Part shown: positions 1-8,422 of the stretch, one piece after another
How positions within the stretch are numbered: the first letter of the stretch is position 1
Layout: each line of letters starts with the position of its first letter
Assembly (NCBI GenBank): GCA_040219515.1
Contig: JAVJSI010000014.1
Location: 124,001 to 188,000 of the forward strand
DNA length: 64,000 bases
Direction of reading: 5' to 3'
Source: Acidimicrobiales bacterium
GTDB lineage: Bacteria > Actinomycetota > Acidimicrobiia > Acidimicrobiales > Aldehydirespiratoraceae
Notes under the pieces: generated by a model
What the model was told of the DNA's origin: nothing
Seen by the model: only the letters and a program-made list of their open reading frames with translations
Databases searched by the model: none
Made by a program: the position numbers and the translations under genes

Positions 1-101
1 TCGCGCATGGCGTTGTTCATCGCGTTGCGGATGTCGGGGCGGTCGTTGATGAGCCAGCCGACCGGGCCATGCCGCTCGACGATCAGATGTTCGTAGCTCA
101 C
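1..101 (-). CDS. Enoyl-CoA hydratase/isomerase, N-terminal part (cut by window edge)
   Basis: Only the first 33 codons lie in the window. The reading frame opens at a GTG at 99-101 and its start resembles crotonase-family proteins: a short beta strand (residues 4-8), then a WLINDRP segment followed by RNAMNNAMR, the usual NRP-x-NA motif of enoyl-CoA hydratases. Such enzymes hydrate or isomerise enoyl-CoA esters in beta-oxidation. The GTG overlaps the TGA of the acyl-CoA dehydrogenase gene upstream (GTGA), so the two are probably translationally coupled and belong to one acyl-CoA degradation operon. The active-site part is outside the window, so the substrate cannot be judged. Confidence 0.75.
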   Translation of the reverse strand, partial: MSYEHLIVERHGPVGWLINDRPDIRNAMNNAMR

Positions 102-1405
102 CTCGGGGTGTCCTCCCAGTTCGCACCGTGCCACGGGTCGGGCTCGCGCGGCAGCCCCAGCACCTTCTCACCGATGACGTTCTTGTTCACTTCCGTGGTG
201 CCGCCTTCGATCGTGTTGGCCCGGCTGCGAATCATGCCCGACACCTCGTAGGGCAGCGACGCCGCCCAGCTGTCGGCGGCCGGGTGGGCAGTGTCGGTTG
301 GAAAGGCGATGGCCTGCGGGCCGTGCAGGTCGGTGGCCGCCAGCTGGATCGCCTGGTTGAGCGTGCCCTGGTGGACCTTGCCCACCGAAGCGGCGGGCCC
401 TGGGGTGCCGCCGGCCTTGACGGTGGCGCGGACGCGGTCGTTGGTCCAGCCCCGCACCTTCTCCTCGCAATGCAGCGACATCAGCCGGTCACGCATCACC
501 GGATCGACGCCAATGGTGCGGGCGTGCTCGATGAGGCGCGACACACCGCTCCCGCCGATGCGATCGACACCACCGGACCCGGACCCGGCGACCATCTGCC
601 GCTCACCGGCCAACGTCGACGCAGCGACCCGCCAACCATCGCCGGCCGCACCGACGCGATGGGGGTCGGGTACCCGTACCTCGTCGAGCCAGACCTCGTT
701 GAAGTCGACGGTCCCGCCCATGTGACGAAGCTCGCGCACCTCGACCCCCGCGCTGCGGAGGTCGACGAGGAAGTAGGTGATGCCCTTGCGCTTGGGGGCC
801 GACGGATCGGTGCGGGCGAGACAGATCGCAAACTCCGAGTGGTGGGCCCAGGTGCTCCAGACCTTCTGGCCGGTGAGGATCCACTCGTCGCCGTCGCGGG
901 TGGCGCGCATCGACAGCGATGCGAGGTCGGACCCGGCCCCGGGCTCGCTGAACATCTGGCACCAGCGCTCGCGGTTCTCGACCATCGGCGGCAGAAAGCG
1001 CAGGCGCTGTTCCTCGGTGCCGTGGGCGAACAGGGCGGGGGCCATGTTGTGCAGGCCCAGCGGGTTGAGTCGGCCGAGGTTGAACGGCGCGAGGCGCGAC
1101 TCGACCGCACGGGCCTGCTCGACCGAGAGATCGAGGCCGCCGTAGGCGACGGGCCAGGTCGAGACGGCCAGGCCCGAGGCTGCGAAGCGCGGGTACCACG
1201 CCTCGTAGTCGGCCCGCGGTCGCACCGCCCGGATGGCCTGGCGCCCCTCGGCCGACGCGGCCCGCCAAGCGGCGGGGATCTCGGCCTCGATCCAGGCGTC
1301 GACGGCGGCGAGGATCTCCGGCGGATCGGTCGCCGGGCCGATGTCCAGTCGCTGTGCGTCGTCCAACTGATTCGTCCCCGTCGAGTGTTCGGATACTGTA
1401 TACAT
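98..1405 (-). CDS. Acyl-CoA dehydrogenase (FadE-like)
   Basis: A 435-residue flavoprotein of the acyl-CoA dehydrogenase family, which forms the alpha-beta double bond of acyl-CoA esters using FAD. Visible family marks are the FAD/substrate segment SEPGAGSD (first third), GQKVWSTWAHHSEFA after it, and the C-terminal IRSRANTIEGGTTEVNKNVIGE stretch in two parts. The frame is open upstream of 1405, but ATG 1405 is the last ATG before the conserved part, and the frame further upstream would run into the divergent gene. A TTG about 50 nt downstream is an alternative start. It is coupled to the enoyl-CoA hydratase gene by a 4-bp overlap and diverges from the MaoC-type dehydratase gene. Confidence 0.88.
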   Translation of the reverse strand: MYTVSEHSTGTNQLDDAQRLDIGPATDPPEILAAVDAWIEAEIPAAWRAASAEGRQAIRAVRPRADYEAWYPRFAASGLAVSTWPVAYGGLDLSVEQARAVESRLAPFNLGRLNPLGLHNMAPALFAHGTEEQRLRFLPPMVENRERWCQMFSEPGAGSDLASLSMRATRDGDEWILTGQKVWSTWAHHSEFAICLARTDPSAPKRKGITYFLVDLRSAGVEVRELRHMGGTVDFNEVWLDEVRVPDPHRVGAAGDGWRVAASTLAGERQMVAGSGSGGVDRIGGSGVSRLIEHARTIGVDPVMRDRLMSLHCEEKVRGWTNDRVRATVKAGGTPGPAASVGKVHQGTLNQAIQLAATDLHGPQAIAFPTDTAHPAADSWAASLPYEVSGMIRSRANTIEGGTTEVNKNVIGEKVLGLPREPDPWHGANWEDTPR

Positions 1406-1406
1406 T
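1401..1406 (+). promoter_or_regulatory. Putative -10 element (TACATT) for the MaoC-type gene
   Basis: TACATT lies 5 nt before ATG 1412 and would give a leaderless or nearly leaderless transcript. It sits inside a GTATAC palindrome (1398-1403) that overlaps the ATG proposed for the divergent acyl-CoA dehydrogenase. Only 6 nt separate the two proposed start codons. Weak evidence on its own; it follows a pattern seen elsewhere in the window. Confidence 0.35.
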
Positions 1407-1411
1407 CGTTG

Positions 1412-2686
1412 ATGAGCGAGACGAACGACGAGGCCGCCATCAGCGACGAGCGCATCGCGCGGCTGCGGGCCCGGATCGGTGTCGCCCAGCCCCACCCGCA
1501 ACCGCCCTGGTACCGCCACCCCGGCCCCGACGCCTTCCGACACGTGTCCGAGGCGTGCGGCGACGACAACCCGCTGTGGTGCGACGCCGACTACGCCACG
1601 GCGTCGGTGTGGGGCGGACCGATCGGCTCACCGAACATCAACGGCGGCGACACGCTCATCGGCGAGAACGAGATCGGCCGCCTCGATCCCGACACCAGGG
1701 CGCTGCTCAAGGGCGACCCGCTCAAGGGAGCGCACGCCTACTACTCGGGCAGTCACCGCGAATGGTGGGCGCCGGTGCGTCCCGGCCAGTCGATCACCCG
1801 GCGCAACGCGCTGGTCGGGGTGCACGACAAGTCGAGCGAGTTCGCCGAGCGCACCGTGCACGAATGGACGGGCGAAGTGTTCGCGGCCGCCGACCACGTG
1901 TTGTCGGCCCAGTACCGCCTGATGATCCGCACCGATCGCAGGGCGGTGGAGGAGAAGGCCGGGGCGACCACGCCGAGCGGGCCGGCCCCCTACACCGACG
2001 ACGAGATCGCGGCGATCACCGAGGCCGTGTTGGCCGAGCCGTCGCGCCGCCGGGGGGCCGAGCCGAGGCTGTGGGAGGACGTCGAGGAGGGTGACGAACT
2101 CCCGCCGCTGGTGAAGGGCCCGATGCGGGTGACCGACATCGTCGTCTGGCACACCGGCATGGGCATGGGTCTCTACGGGGTGAAGGCCCTTCGCCTCGCC
2201 CAACAGCAACGGGCGCGGGTGCCCGGCTTCTTTCGCGTCGACGAGCTCAATATCCCCGACGTGCATCAGCGCGTGCACTGGGATCCGGCGTGGGCGGCTC
2301 GGGCGGGGTCGCCGGCCATCTACGACTACGGTCGCATGCGCGAGACCTGGCTGGTCCATCTCTGCACCGATTGGATGGGTGACGACGCGTGGCTTGCGGC
2401 GCTCGACGTCGAGTTCCGCAAGTTCAACTATGTGGGCGACACCCACTGGATGCGGGGAACCGTCGCCCGGAAGTATCTGGCCGACGGTGATCGTCCGGCC
2501 GTCGACCTCGAGATCCGGGGCGAGAACCAGCGCGGCGAGATCACCTGCCCCGGCCATGCGACCGTCCTTCTGCCCAGCCGTGAGCACGGTGCCGTGGTCT
2601 TGCCCGACCCGCCCGGCGGCGCCAAGAACTGCGCCGAGGCCCTCGAGGCGTTGGTCGAACGCTTCGCCGCTGCGGCGCGCACGTGA
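1412..2686 (+). CDS. MaoC-like / FAS1-type double-hotdog acyl dehydratase
   Basis: A 424-residue protein with two hotdog-type halves: an N-terminal FAS1-like dehydratase domain (about residues 20-190, including the WGGPIGSPNINGGDT segment and the WAPVRPGQSI strand) and a second MaoC-like half (about 215-410, opening with the LWEDVEEGDELPPLVKGPM stretch). Such proteins hydrate or dehydrate enoyl-CoA substrates. ATG 1412 was chosen because the frame upstream is antisense to the acyl-CoA dehydrogenase. The last codon overlaps the GTG of the GntR regulator (GTGA). The context points to degradation of an acyl-CoA such as a steroid side chain or branched acid; the substrate is not readable from sequence. 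Confidence 0.8.
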   Translation: MSETNDEAAISDERIARLRARIGVAQPHPQPPWYRHPGPDAFRHVSEACGDDNPLWCDADYATASVWGGPIGSPNINGGDTLIGENEIGRLDPDTRALLKGDPLKGAHAYYSGSHREWWAPVRPGQSITRRNALVGVHDKSSEFAERTVHEWTGEVFAAADHVLSAQYRLMIRTDRRAVEEKAGATTPSGPAPYTDDEIAAITEAVLAEPSRRRGAEPRLWEDVEEGDELPPLVKGPMRVTDIVVWHTGMGMGLYGVKALRLAQQQRARVPGFFRVDELNIPDVHQRVHWDPAWAARAGSPAIYDYGRMRETWLVHLCTDWMGDDAWLAALDVEFRKFNYVGDTHWMRGTVARKYLADGDRPAVDLEIRGENQRGEITCPGHATVLLPSREHGAVVLPDPPGGAKNCAEALEALVERFAAAART

Positions 2687-3333
2687 GCGCGATCACCCGG
2701 CAGACCACGAGCGAACATGTCGTGCGCGAGATCCGCCGTCAGATCTGGACCGGCGAACTACGCGGCGGCGACCGTCTTGCCCAGGAGGATCTGGCCGCGG
2801 CGATGCGCGTCAGCCGCATTCCCATCCGGGAGGCCCTGATCCTGCTCGCCGGCGAGGGGGCGATTCGCATGACACCGCACCGTGGGGCCTTCGTCGAGCC
2901 GCTGACCGAGGCGGGGGTGGCGGACCACTACGAGCTGTTCGGTCATGTCGACGGCTTCGCCCTGCGTCGAGCGATCGAGCGAGCAGCGCCCGTCGCGCTG
3001 GCCGCACTCTCCGGCGACATGGTCTCCGCCGGTTCGGTCGACCTCCCGAACCCGATGCAACACCTCGTCATCGGTACGCGAGCGAGAATCCACGAGCTCG
3101 GCGGCTCGGCGCGATTCCAGGCCGTGGCCCGGGGTCTCATCGGGCTCGTCCCCGGCAACTTCTTCGAGGAGGTGCCCGGTGCCCTCGAGGTCGCTCGTCG
3201 GCGCCTACCCGACGCGGGTATCGCGATCGGCGGGGGCGACACCGATCGAGCCGTGGAGGCGTACGACTCGATGATGCGCGAGCACGGGGTCCTCGTGCGC
3301 GACGTGCTGCGGCGTCGAGGTGTCCTGGCCTGA
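2683..3333 (+). CDS. GntR-family transcriptional regulator
   Basis: A 216-residue regulator. The N-terminal winged helix (about residues 8-75) carries the GntR signature: EIRRQIWTGELRGGDRL, then VSRIPIREALILLAGEG. The C-terminal helical domain (about 85-210) is FadR/FCD-like but short and without a clear metal-binding His set. GTG 2683 overlaps the stop of the dehydratase gene, so it is cotranscribed and is likely a local regulator of the acyl-CoA genes, probably sensing an acyl-CoA or organic acid. The operator is not identified. Confidence 0.85.
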   Translation: MSAITRQTTSEHVVREIRRQIWTGELRGGDRLAQEDLAAAMRVSRIPIREALILLAGEGAIRMTPHRGAFVEPLTEAGVADHYELFGHVDGFALRRAIERAAPVALAALSGDMVSAGSVDLPNPMQHLVIGTRARIHELGGSARFQAVARGLIGLVPGNFFEEVPGALEVARRRLPDAGIAIGGGDTDRAVEAYDSMMREHGVLVRDVLRRRGVLA

Positions 3334-3348
3334 GCCGGGTCGGAACCC

Positions 3349-3930
3349 TCAGTCGGTCAGGTGGGTCTTCGCGCCCTCACGGTCGAAGACCATGATCACC
3401 TCGGCGGGTGCGTCGACGGCGGCGATTGCGTGGGGCGTCATCGTCGAGAACTCGGCCGACTCGCCGGCTTCGACGTCGAGCTGCCGCTCGCCGAGGATGA
3501 GCCGAACCTTTCCCTCGAGCACAAACATCCAGTCGTGGCCGGGATGAACCTGCGGATCGGGTTCGGCGCCGTCCGGCTCGAATCGCATCTTGACCGCGAC
3601 GGTCGCGCTTCCGGGCCGCGACAGCGGCCACACGGTCATCCCCGGATGGTTCACGGCATGTGGTCGGATGACGACGTCCTCCTCCTCGTCGCACGACACC
3701 AACTCGTCGACGGTCACGTGGAGTTCCCGGGCGAGGGGAACGAGTACATCGAAGCTGATCGACCGATGGCCGGTCTCGATGCGCGAGATCGTCGATGCCC
3801 CCACGCCACTCCGGGTGGCGAGGTCGTCGAGCGACCACCCGTGGTGCCGGCGAATGGCCCGCAGCCGAGCTCTGACGAGGTCGTCGACCAGGGTGTTCGG
3901 GGAGGACGTGTTCGGGGAGGACGTGCTCAT
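3349..3930 (-). CDS. XRE-family regulator with C-terminal cupin domain
   Basis: A 193-residue protein with an N-terminal helix-turn-helix (about residues 20-75; GWSLDDLATRSGVGASTISR) and a C-terminal cupin barrel (about 110-185; HPGHDWMFVLEGKVRL). This HTH-cupin architecture is common in local repressors that bind a small molecule. ATG 3930 was chosen over the ATG 16 codons upstream because the latter lies beyond a perfect inverted repeat likely to be the operator. The extreme N-terminus contains a duplicated SSPNT unit from a tandem 15-bp repeat (3893-3907 and 3908-3922). It is divergent from the oxidoreductase/methyltransferase fusion, a pairing that suggests it controls that gene. Confidence 0.85.
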   Translation of the reverse strand: MSTSSPNTSSPNTLVDDLVRARLRAIRRHHGWSLDDLATRSGVGASTISRIETGHRSISFDVLVPLARELHVTVDELVSCDEEEDVVIRPHAVNHPGMTVWPLSRPGSATVAVKMRFEPDGAEPDPQVHPGHDWMFVLEGKVRLILGERQLDVEAGESAEFSTMTPHAIAAVDAPAEVIMVFDREGAKTHLTD

Positions 3931-3960
3931 GGGGAGGAGTCTGCGTGGTTCTTGCGGATA

Positions 3961-3978
3961 GTGCAACCTCCCTTGCAC
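3961..3978. promoter_or_regulatory. Perfect inverted repeat, likely operator of the XRE-cupin regulator
   Basis: GTGCAA-cctccc-TTGCAC: two perfect 6-bp arms with a 6-bp spacer, 30 nt upstream of the regulator ATG and 28 nt upstream of the divergent oxidoreductase ATG. The right arm TTGCAC also stands 16 bp before TATCGT and could act as the -35 box of the divergent promoter, so a bound repressor would block it directly. Position and symmetry are seen; regulator binding is inferred. Confidence 0.6.
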
Positions 3979-3994
3979 ATTGCGAATGCGTCTC

Positions 3995-4000
3995 TATCGT
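3995..4000 (+). promoter_or_regulatory. Putative -10 box TATCGT (leaderless start at 4007)
   Basis: TATCGT is followed by exactly 6 nt and then ATG 4007; TTGCAC at 3973-3978 lies 16 bp upstream and fits a -35 element. The layout predicts transcription beginning at or next to the start codon. Confidence 0.5.
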
Positions 4001-4006
4001 GACGGC

Positions 4007-5527
4007 ATGCACCAACACGTCGATGTCATCGTCATCGGAGGGGGAGCGGCCGGATCGGCCGCCGCCCTCCAGCTCGGCGGGGTCCGTCGCTCCGTCGTGG
4101 TCGTGGACGGGGGCGAGCCCCGCAACGCGCCGGCCGCCCACATGCAGGGCTATCTCGGCTACGACGGGCTCCCTCCTGCCGAGTTCCTTGCGCTCGCCCA
4201 CGCCGAACTCGAGCGCTACGGCGTCGACGTCCTGCCCGATCGGGTGGCCGAGGTCGACGCGATCGGTGACATGTTCGTCGTCACGACGGTGGGAGGCCGG
4301 CGCTGGCACGCCCGCCGGATTCTGGTCGCCACCGGCCTCACCGATCTGCTGCCCGACATCCCCGGTGTCGCCGAGGAGTGGGGCCGTCGGGTCATCCACT
4401 GTCCGTGGTGTCACGGCTGGGAGGTGCGGGATCAGCGCATCGCAGTGATCGACACCGCCGGATTCGGCGTGCACCAGGCGTCGATCTTCGCGCAGCTCAG
4501 CGATCGGGTGACGTTGCTCTCACACGAACGCACGCTCGACGACGACGAGACGGCGCGTCTCGGCCTACTCGGCATCGGCCTCGATGCCCGGCCGGTCGAC
4601 CGCGTGGTCGTCGACGGCCCCGGCATCGCCGTGCGGTTCGCCGACGGGGCGAAGCTCGACGCCGATGTCGCCGTTGTCGCTCCTCGATTCCGCGCCAACA
4701 GCGCGGTGGTCGAGCACCTCGTCGCCGCCGAGCCGCACCCGTCGGGCACCGGTACGTACCTGGTGGTCGACGAGCGGGGCATGACGGGTCGCCCAGGGGT
4801 CTATGCGGCCGGCAACGTCGCCGACCCGATGCAGCAGGTCCTGCACGCGGCGGCCCATGGGTCGCGGGTCGCGACGATGATCAACGTCGATCTCCTCGAA
4901 GGCGACCTGGCCCGACTTCGTGGAACGAACACGGCGGCCGAATGGAACGAGCGCTACGCCGTTCACGAATCAGGCATGTGGAGTGGACGACCCAACGGTT
5001 CGCTGGAAGCGGAGCTCGCCGACACGCCCGCAGGCCGCGTGCTCGACGTCGGTTGTGGCGAGGGTGCGGACGCGGTCTGGCTGGCGGGTCGTGGATGGCA
5101 GGTCACCGCCACCGACATCTCCGACGTGGCGATCGATCGGGCGCGACGGGCCGCCGCCGACGTCGGGGTGACGGTCGATTTCGCAGCCGTGGACGGTCTC
5201 GCGGAGGCGCCGACTGCCGGCGCGTTCGACCTGGTGGTGATGTGCTATCCGGCACTGTCGATGCCGGGTGGCGTCGATGCCATGCGGGGGATCGCCGACG
5301 CGGTTGCGTCCGGCGGCGAACTGCTCGTGGTCGGCCACGAGATCGATCATCAGCACGCACAGGCCGGCGGGTTCGATCCGGCCCGCTACCTCTCTGTCGA
5401 CGACATCGTGGGTGTGATCACGAACGAGTTCTCGATCGAGGTCGACGAGACTCGCGACCGCCCGAACCCGCCGGCCGGCGCGCACCACAGCCGCGACCGT
5501 GTCCTGCGGGCCCGCCGGGTGTCCTGA
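4007..5527 (+). CDS. Fusion: thioredoxin-reductase-like FAD oxidoreductase + SAM-dependent methyltransferase
   Basis: A 506-residue two-domain protein. Residues 1-300 form a thioredoxin-reductase-like pyridine nucleotide-disulfide oxidoreductase: FAD-binding VIVIGGGAAGSAAA near the start, a CPWC pair at Cys132/Cys135 in the position of the TrxR redox centre, and a second FAD motif (GVYAAGNVADP) near residue 270. Residues about 310-506 form a class I methyltransferase with motif I VLDVGCGEGADA. The usual TrxR is about 310 residues, so the methyltransferase is a true appendage. ATG 4007 was preferred to the ATG nine codons upstream because a -10-like TATCGT lies between them. Such fusions occur in other actinobacteria; substrates of both halves are unknown. 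Likely repressed by the divergent XRE-cupin protein. Confidence 0.88.
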   Translation: MHQHVDVIVIGGGAAGSAAALQLGGVRRSVVVVDGGEPRNAPAAHMQGYLGYDGLPPAEFLALAHAELERYGVDVLPDRVAEVDAIGDMFVVTTVGGRRWHARRILVATGLTDLLPDIPGVAEEWGRRVIHCPWCHGWEVRDQRIAVIDTAGFGVHQASIFAQLSDRVTLLSHERTLDDDETARLGLLGIGLDARPVDRVVVDGPGIAVRFADGAKLDADVAVVAPRFRANSAVVEHLVAAEPHPSGTGTYLVVDERGMTGRPGVYAAGNVADPMQQVLHAAAHGSRVATMINVDLLEGDLARLRGTNTAAEWNERYAVHESGMWSGRPNGSLEAELADTPAGRVLDVGCGEGADAVWLAGRGWQVTATDISDVAIDRARRAAADVGVTVDFAAVDGLAEAPTAGAFDLVVMCYPALSMPGGVDAMRGIADAVASGGELLVVGHEIDHQHAQAGGFDPARYLSVDDIVGVITNEFSIEVDETRDRPNPPAGAHHSRDRVLRARRVS

Positions 5528-5542
5528 GCCACTGCCCGTACC

Positions 5543-6712
5543 TCAGCGGGCGGCGACCTGCGCGTCGACCAGCGCGCGACCGCGGCCCTCGCGGAAGTAC
5601 GGCAGCACCTCCTCGCCCAGGTGGTGCAGCGTCTCGATCTGCGCCGCCTGAGGGATGGTGCCCATCTGGCACAGGAAGAGGATCTCGTCGGCGCCGGCCT
5701 CGACGAGGCGGGTCACGTAGCCGATGCAGTCCTCCACGGTGCCGTAGCCGTGGTTCGCGTTGTGCAGTGCCATCGCCGGGTCCGACAGATCCAGCGTCAC
5801 CTTCTCCGAGCCGACGGACGCCTCGACGACTCCCGCGGGGCCGGATCCATCCGAGCCGAGCTCGGCATCCCACGAGTCGGGGTCCGGGAGCGGTGTCGCC
5901 CCCGCGCTGCTCCAGTGCCCGATCGACTCCATGAAGAAACGCTGGCCACGGATGCCGAGGCGTCGTGCCTCCTGGCCGTCGTCGAGAACCACGGTCGGAC
6001 AGAGCGCGGCGAGGTGCTCGGTCGGTCGGAGTCCGACCTGTTGCGCGAGGTCTCTGTTCCGGAACGCCTCTCGATAGACGGCATTCTTCTCGGCCACCTG
6101 TTCGGGACCGCCGAAGCCGAGCACCAGGGCACCGATGCCGCGACCGCCGGCGTCGGCCAACGTCGATGTCTGTGTGCACGCCTGGTACAGCGGTGGATGG
6201 GGGTCCTGTAGCGGCTTGGGATGGATCGGCCGCGGCGGCAGGTCGATGAATTCGCCGTGGTGCTCGACGATGTCCTCGACCCACAGGCGGGGGACGAGGC
6301 GCATCGCCTCGTCGATCATCGGGGGCAGGTCGGCCTTCGCGTAGCCGAAGGTTCCCGCCTCCTGCTCGGTGCCGCCCTTGCCGAAGCCCACATGGAGACG
6401 GCCGCCCGACAGGATGTCCAGCGTGGCGCAGCGTTCGGCCACCTTCACCGGATGGTTCATCTTCGGCGGGAGACAGATCACCCCGTGGCCGATGCCGATA
6501 CGGGTGGTGGCGCCGGCCAGGTAGGCGAGGAAGGTCTCGGGCGCCGACATGTGGGCGTACATGCTGAGGGCGGTGTGCTCGACGGCCCAGATCGTGTCGA
6601 AGCCCAGTTCCTCGGCCAGCAGCGCCTGTTCGAGTACCTCGGCAAACACCTGATGATCGCCCTCGCGGGTGGGGTTCGCGGTCTGGGCTTCGTAGATCAA
6701 CGAGAACTTCAA
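5543..6712 (-). CDS. LLM-class flavin-dependent oxidoreductase (luciferase-like)
   Basis: A 389-residue protein of the bacterial luciferase-like monooxygenase superfamily, using FMN or F420. Family features are the MKFSLIYEAQ start strand, HMSAPETFLAYLAGATTRI, the LSGGRLHVGFGKGG segment and a C-terminal barrel strand with ADEILFLCQMG. The start is a TTG at 6712, chosen because the sequence begins there with the first barrel strand and AGAGGA lies about 10 nt upstream; the open frame further upstream covers the divergent DsbA-like gene. The closest class cannot be assigned to a substrate. Its stop is 15 bp from the stop of the convergent fusion gene. Confidence 0.85.
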   Translation of the reverse strand: MKFSLIYEAQTANPTREGDHQVFAEVLEQALLAEELGFDTIWAVEHTALSMYAHMSAPETFLAYLAGATTRIGIGHGVICLPPKMNHPVKVAERCATLDILSGGRLHVGFGKGGTEQEAGTFGYAKADLPPMIDEAMRLVPRLWVEDIVEHHGEFIDLPPRPIHPKPLQDPHPPLYQACTQTSTLADAGGRGIGALVLGFGGPEQVAEKNAVYREAFRNRDLAQQVGLRPTEHLAALCPTVVLDDGQEARRLGIRGQRFFMESIGHWSSAGATPLPDPDSWDAELGSDGSGPAGVVEASVGSEKVTLDLSDPAMALHNANHGYGTVEDCIGYVTRLVEAGADEILFLCQMGTIPQAAQIETLHHLGEEVLPYFREGRGRALVDAQVAAR

Positions 6713-6877
6713 CGGGCGGAATCCTCTGGTTTCGTTGGCGCAAGGGTGTGGCCGGTCGGCACGCCTGTCAAGAACCAACGACCGAAGGCTGGAGCGCGGC
6801 GGGAAGTTCTGGGTGCTCGGCGGCGTTGCTCTGATCGTCCACCCTGCGTACCCCTCGGACGAAAGAGTGATCCCCAC

Positions 6878-7684
6878 ATGACCGACCCACTGACCATCCC
6901 GACCGAAGCACCCCCGTCGGAACCCGGCTACGACATCGAGTTCTTCTGGGATCCCGTATGCCCCTTCGCCTGGGTCACGTCTCGCTGGGTGGCGAAGGTC
7001 GCGGCGCAGAGCGACTTCTCGGTCGACTGGCGGTTCATCTCCCTGCGGCTGTTGAACAAGGACAAGGACTACGCCACCGAGTTCCCGCCGGAGTACGAGC
7101 AGGGTCACACGGCCGGCCTCCGGATGCTGCGAGTGGCCGCGGCCGTGCGGCACGAGCTCGGCCGTGAACCGTTGGATGCCCTCGTGACCGCCTACGGCGA
7201 GAGCTACTGGGACGCGCCAAAGGGCTCCGACGTCGCCGGCCGGCTCAGCACCACCGAACATGTCGTCGCCGTGCTCGAGGCAGCCGGACTGCCCTCCCGA
7301 TTCGCCGACGCACTCGACGACACGGCGTGGGACGCCATGCTCGACGCCGAGACCGAGCTCGCACTCAGCCGGACCGGTCGAGACGTCGGTACCCCGATCA
7401 TCACGTTCCAGCCCCCGGACGGTCTGTCGTTCTTCGGTCCGGTGATCTCCCGGGTGCCATCCGATGATGAGGCGGTGCCACTGTGGAACGCAGTGACCAC
7501 ACTGGCTGCCTTTCCCGGTTTCGCGGAGATGAAGCGGTCCCTGCGCGAGATGCCCCAGCTCAACATCCTCGGCGGCACCAGCGACGCGCCGAAGTCCGAG
7601 GACTGGACCGGCGGCCGGAGAGTCGGACACCTGGCCTCGGAGCGCGCGTCGGCCCGGTCAGCCGATGACGGTGCCGAAGAGTGA
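6878..7684 (+). CDS. DsbA-family thioredoxin-fold protein, mycothiol-dependent nitroreductase (Rv2466c) type
   Basis: A 268-residue thioredoxin-fold protein. The active-site segment FFWDPVCPFAWVTSRW (residues about 23-38) has one cysteine in a CPFA setting. That fits the Rv2466c-like family, where a single active-site Cys works with mycothiol, rather than the CxxC of classical DsbA. The long helical insertion and a conserved GTPIITF cis-proline segment follow. No signal peptide, so cytoplasmic. ATG 6878 has no strong SD. The family link suggests a mycothiol-using actinobacterium; this is inference. The 3' end overlaps the convergent VIT1-type gene by 27 bp. Confidence 0.75.
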   Translation: MTDPLTIPTEAPPSEPGYDIEFFWDPVCPFAWVTSRWVAKVAAQSDFSVDWRFISLRLLNKDKDYATEFPPEYEQGHTAGLRMLRVAAAVRHELGREPLDALVTAYGESYWDAPKGSDVAGRLSTTEHVVAVLEAAGLPSRFADALDDTAWDAMLDAETELALSRTGRDVGTPIITFQPPDGLSFFGPVISRVPSDDEAVPLWNAVTTLAAFPGFAEMKRSLREMPQLNILGGTSDAPKSEDWTGGRRVGHLASERASARSADDGAEE

Positions 7685-8422
7685 CCCGATGCCGTAGGTG
7701 ACGATCGAGGCCACGATCACGATGGCCAGCTGACGGAGCGCGCCCTGGCTGACCGGACGGTCGGCCGATCGGCTGACCCACCCGCCCACAACGAGGCTGG
7801 CCAGCGCGGTGCCGACCACCGAGATCGTGATCGCGGCGGTGCCGCTCGTGACGAACCACGGGGCGAGCGGGACGATGGCGCCTGCCGTGAACAGGCCGAA
7901 CGACGAGACGGCAGCGACGGCCGGCGAACCCACCTCGCCGGGGTCGAACCCGAAAACGGTGCGGGCGGTGAACTCGACGAAGCGGTCACCCTCCAACGGC
8001 AGTTCGGTGGCCACCCGCTGTGCTGTGTCGGTCGCCAGGCCGGTGTCCTCGAGCTTGGTGGTGAGCTCGGCGAGCAGGAGTCGCGGGTTGCGCTGGGCCA
8101 GCAGGTTGAGTTCGCCGGTGATGCCCTCGAACAACTCGACCTGACTTCGCACCGAGATCCACTCGCCGGCGGCCATCGAGAAGGCACCGGCGATCAGGCT
8201 GGCCAGCCCGGCGATGCGGACCTCGTCGGCCCCGGAACTCGCGCCGGCGACGGCCAGGATCAGGCAGACGTTGGTGACCAGCCCGTCGTTGACGCCCAGC
8301 ACGGCGGCCCGAGCTGCGCCGCGGGTGACGGTGGAGACCCGCTCCTGGAGTCGCGCCGCGTCGCCCCCGGCGTCGCGGGGCGAGGCGTCGGAGGTCGTCG
8401 TGTAGGGGACGGAGGCAGTCAC
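7658..8422 (-). CDS. VIT1/CCC1-family transporter (iron/manganese)
   Basis: A 254-residue membrane protein of the VIT1/CCC1 family, which moves Fe(II) or Mn(II) out of the cytoplasm. Seen: the family opening RGAARAAVLGVNDGLVTNV, AGAFSMAAGEWISVRSQ in helix 2, a cytosolic metal-binding loop rich in Glu (about residues 95-150), and three C-terminal hydrophobic helices. The GTG start at 8422 overlaps the stop of the upstream peroxiredoxin gene (GTGA), so the two are cotranscribed; a metal exporter coupled to a peroxide-removing enzyme makes sense as oxidative or metal stress defence. Confidence 0.85.
   Translation of the reverse strand: MTASVPYTTTSDASPRDAGGDAARLQERVSTVTRGAARAAVLGVNDGLVTNVCLILAVAGASSGADEVRIAGLASLIAGAFSMAAGEWISVRSQVELFEGITGELNLLAQRNPRLLLAELTTKLEDTGLATDTAQRVATELPLEGDRFVEFTARTVFGFDPGEVGSPAVAAVSSFGLFTAGAIVPLAPWFVTSGTAAITISVVGTALASLVVGGWVSRSADRPVSQGALRQLAIVIVASIVTYGIGSLFGTVIG

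Noticed and set aside
128-1411. Long plus-strand open frame continuing upstream of the MaoC-type gene
   Set aside because: It is antisense to the acyl-CoA dehydrogenase, has no family-like sequence, and arises from high GC third positions.
5534-5551. Hairpin GCCCG-N8-CGGGC between two convergent stops as a terminator
   Set aside because: The stem is only 5 bp and there is no T-run on either side; such hairpins are frequent in GC-rich DNA.
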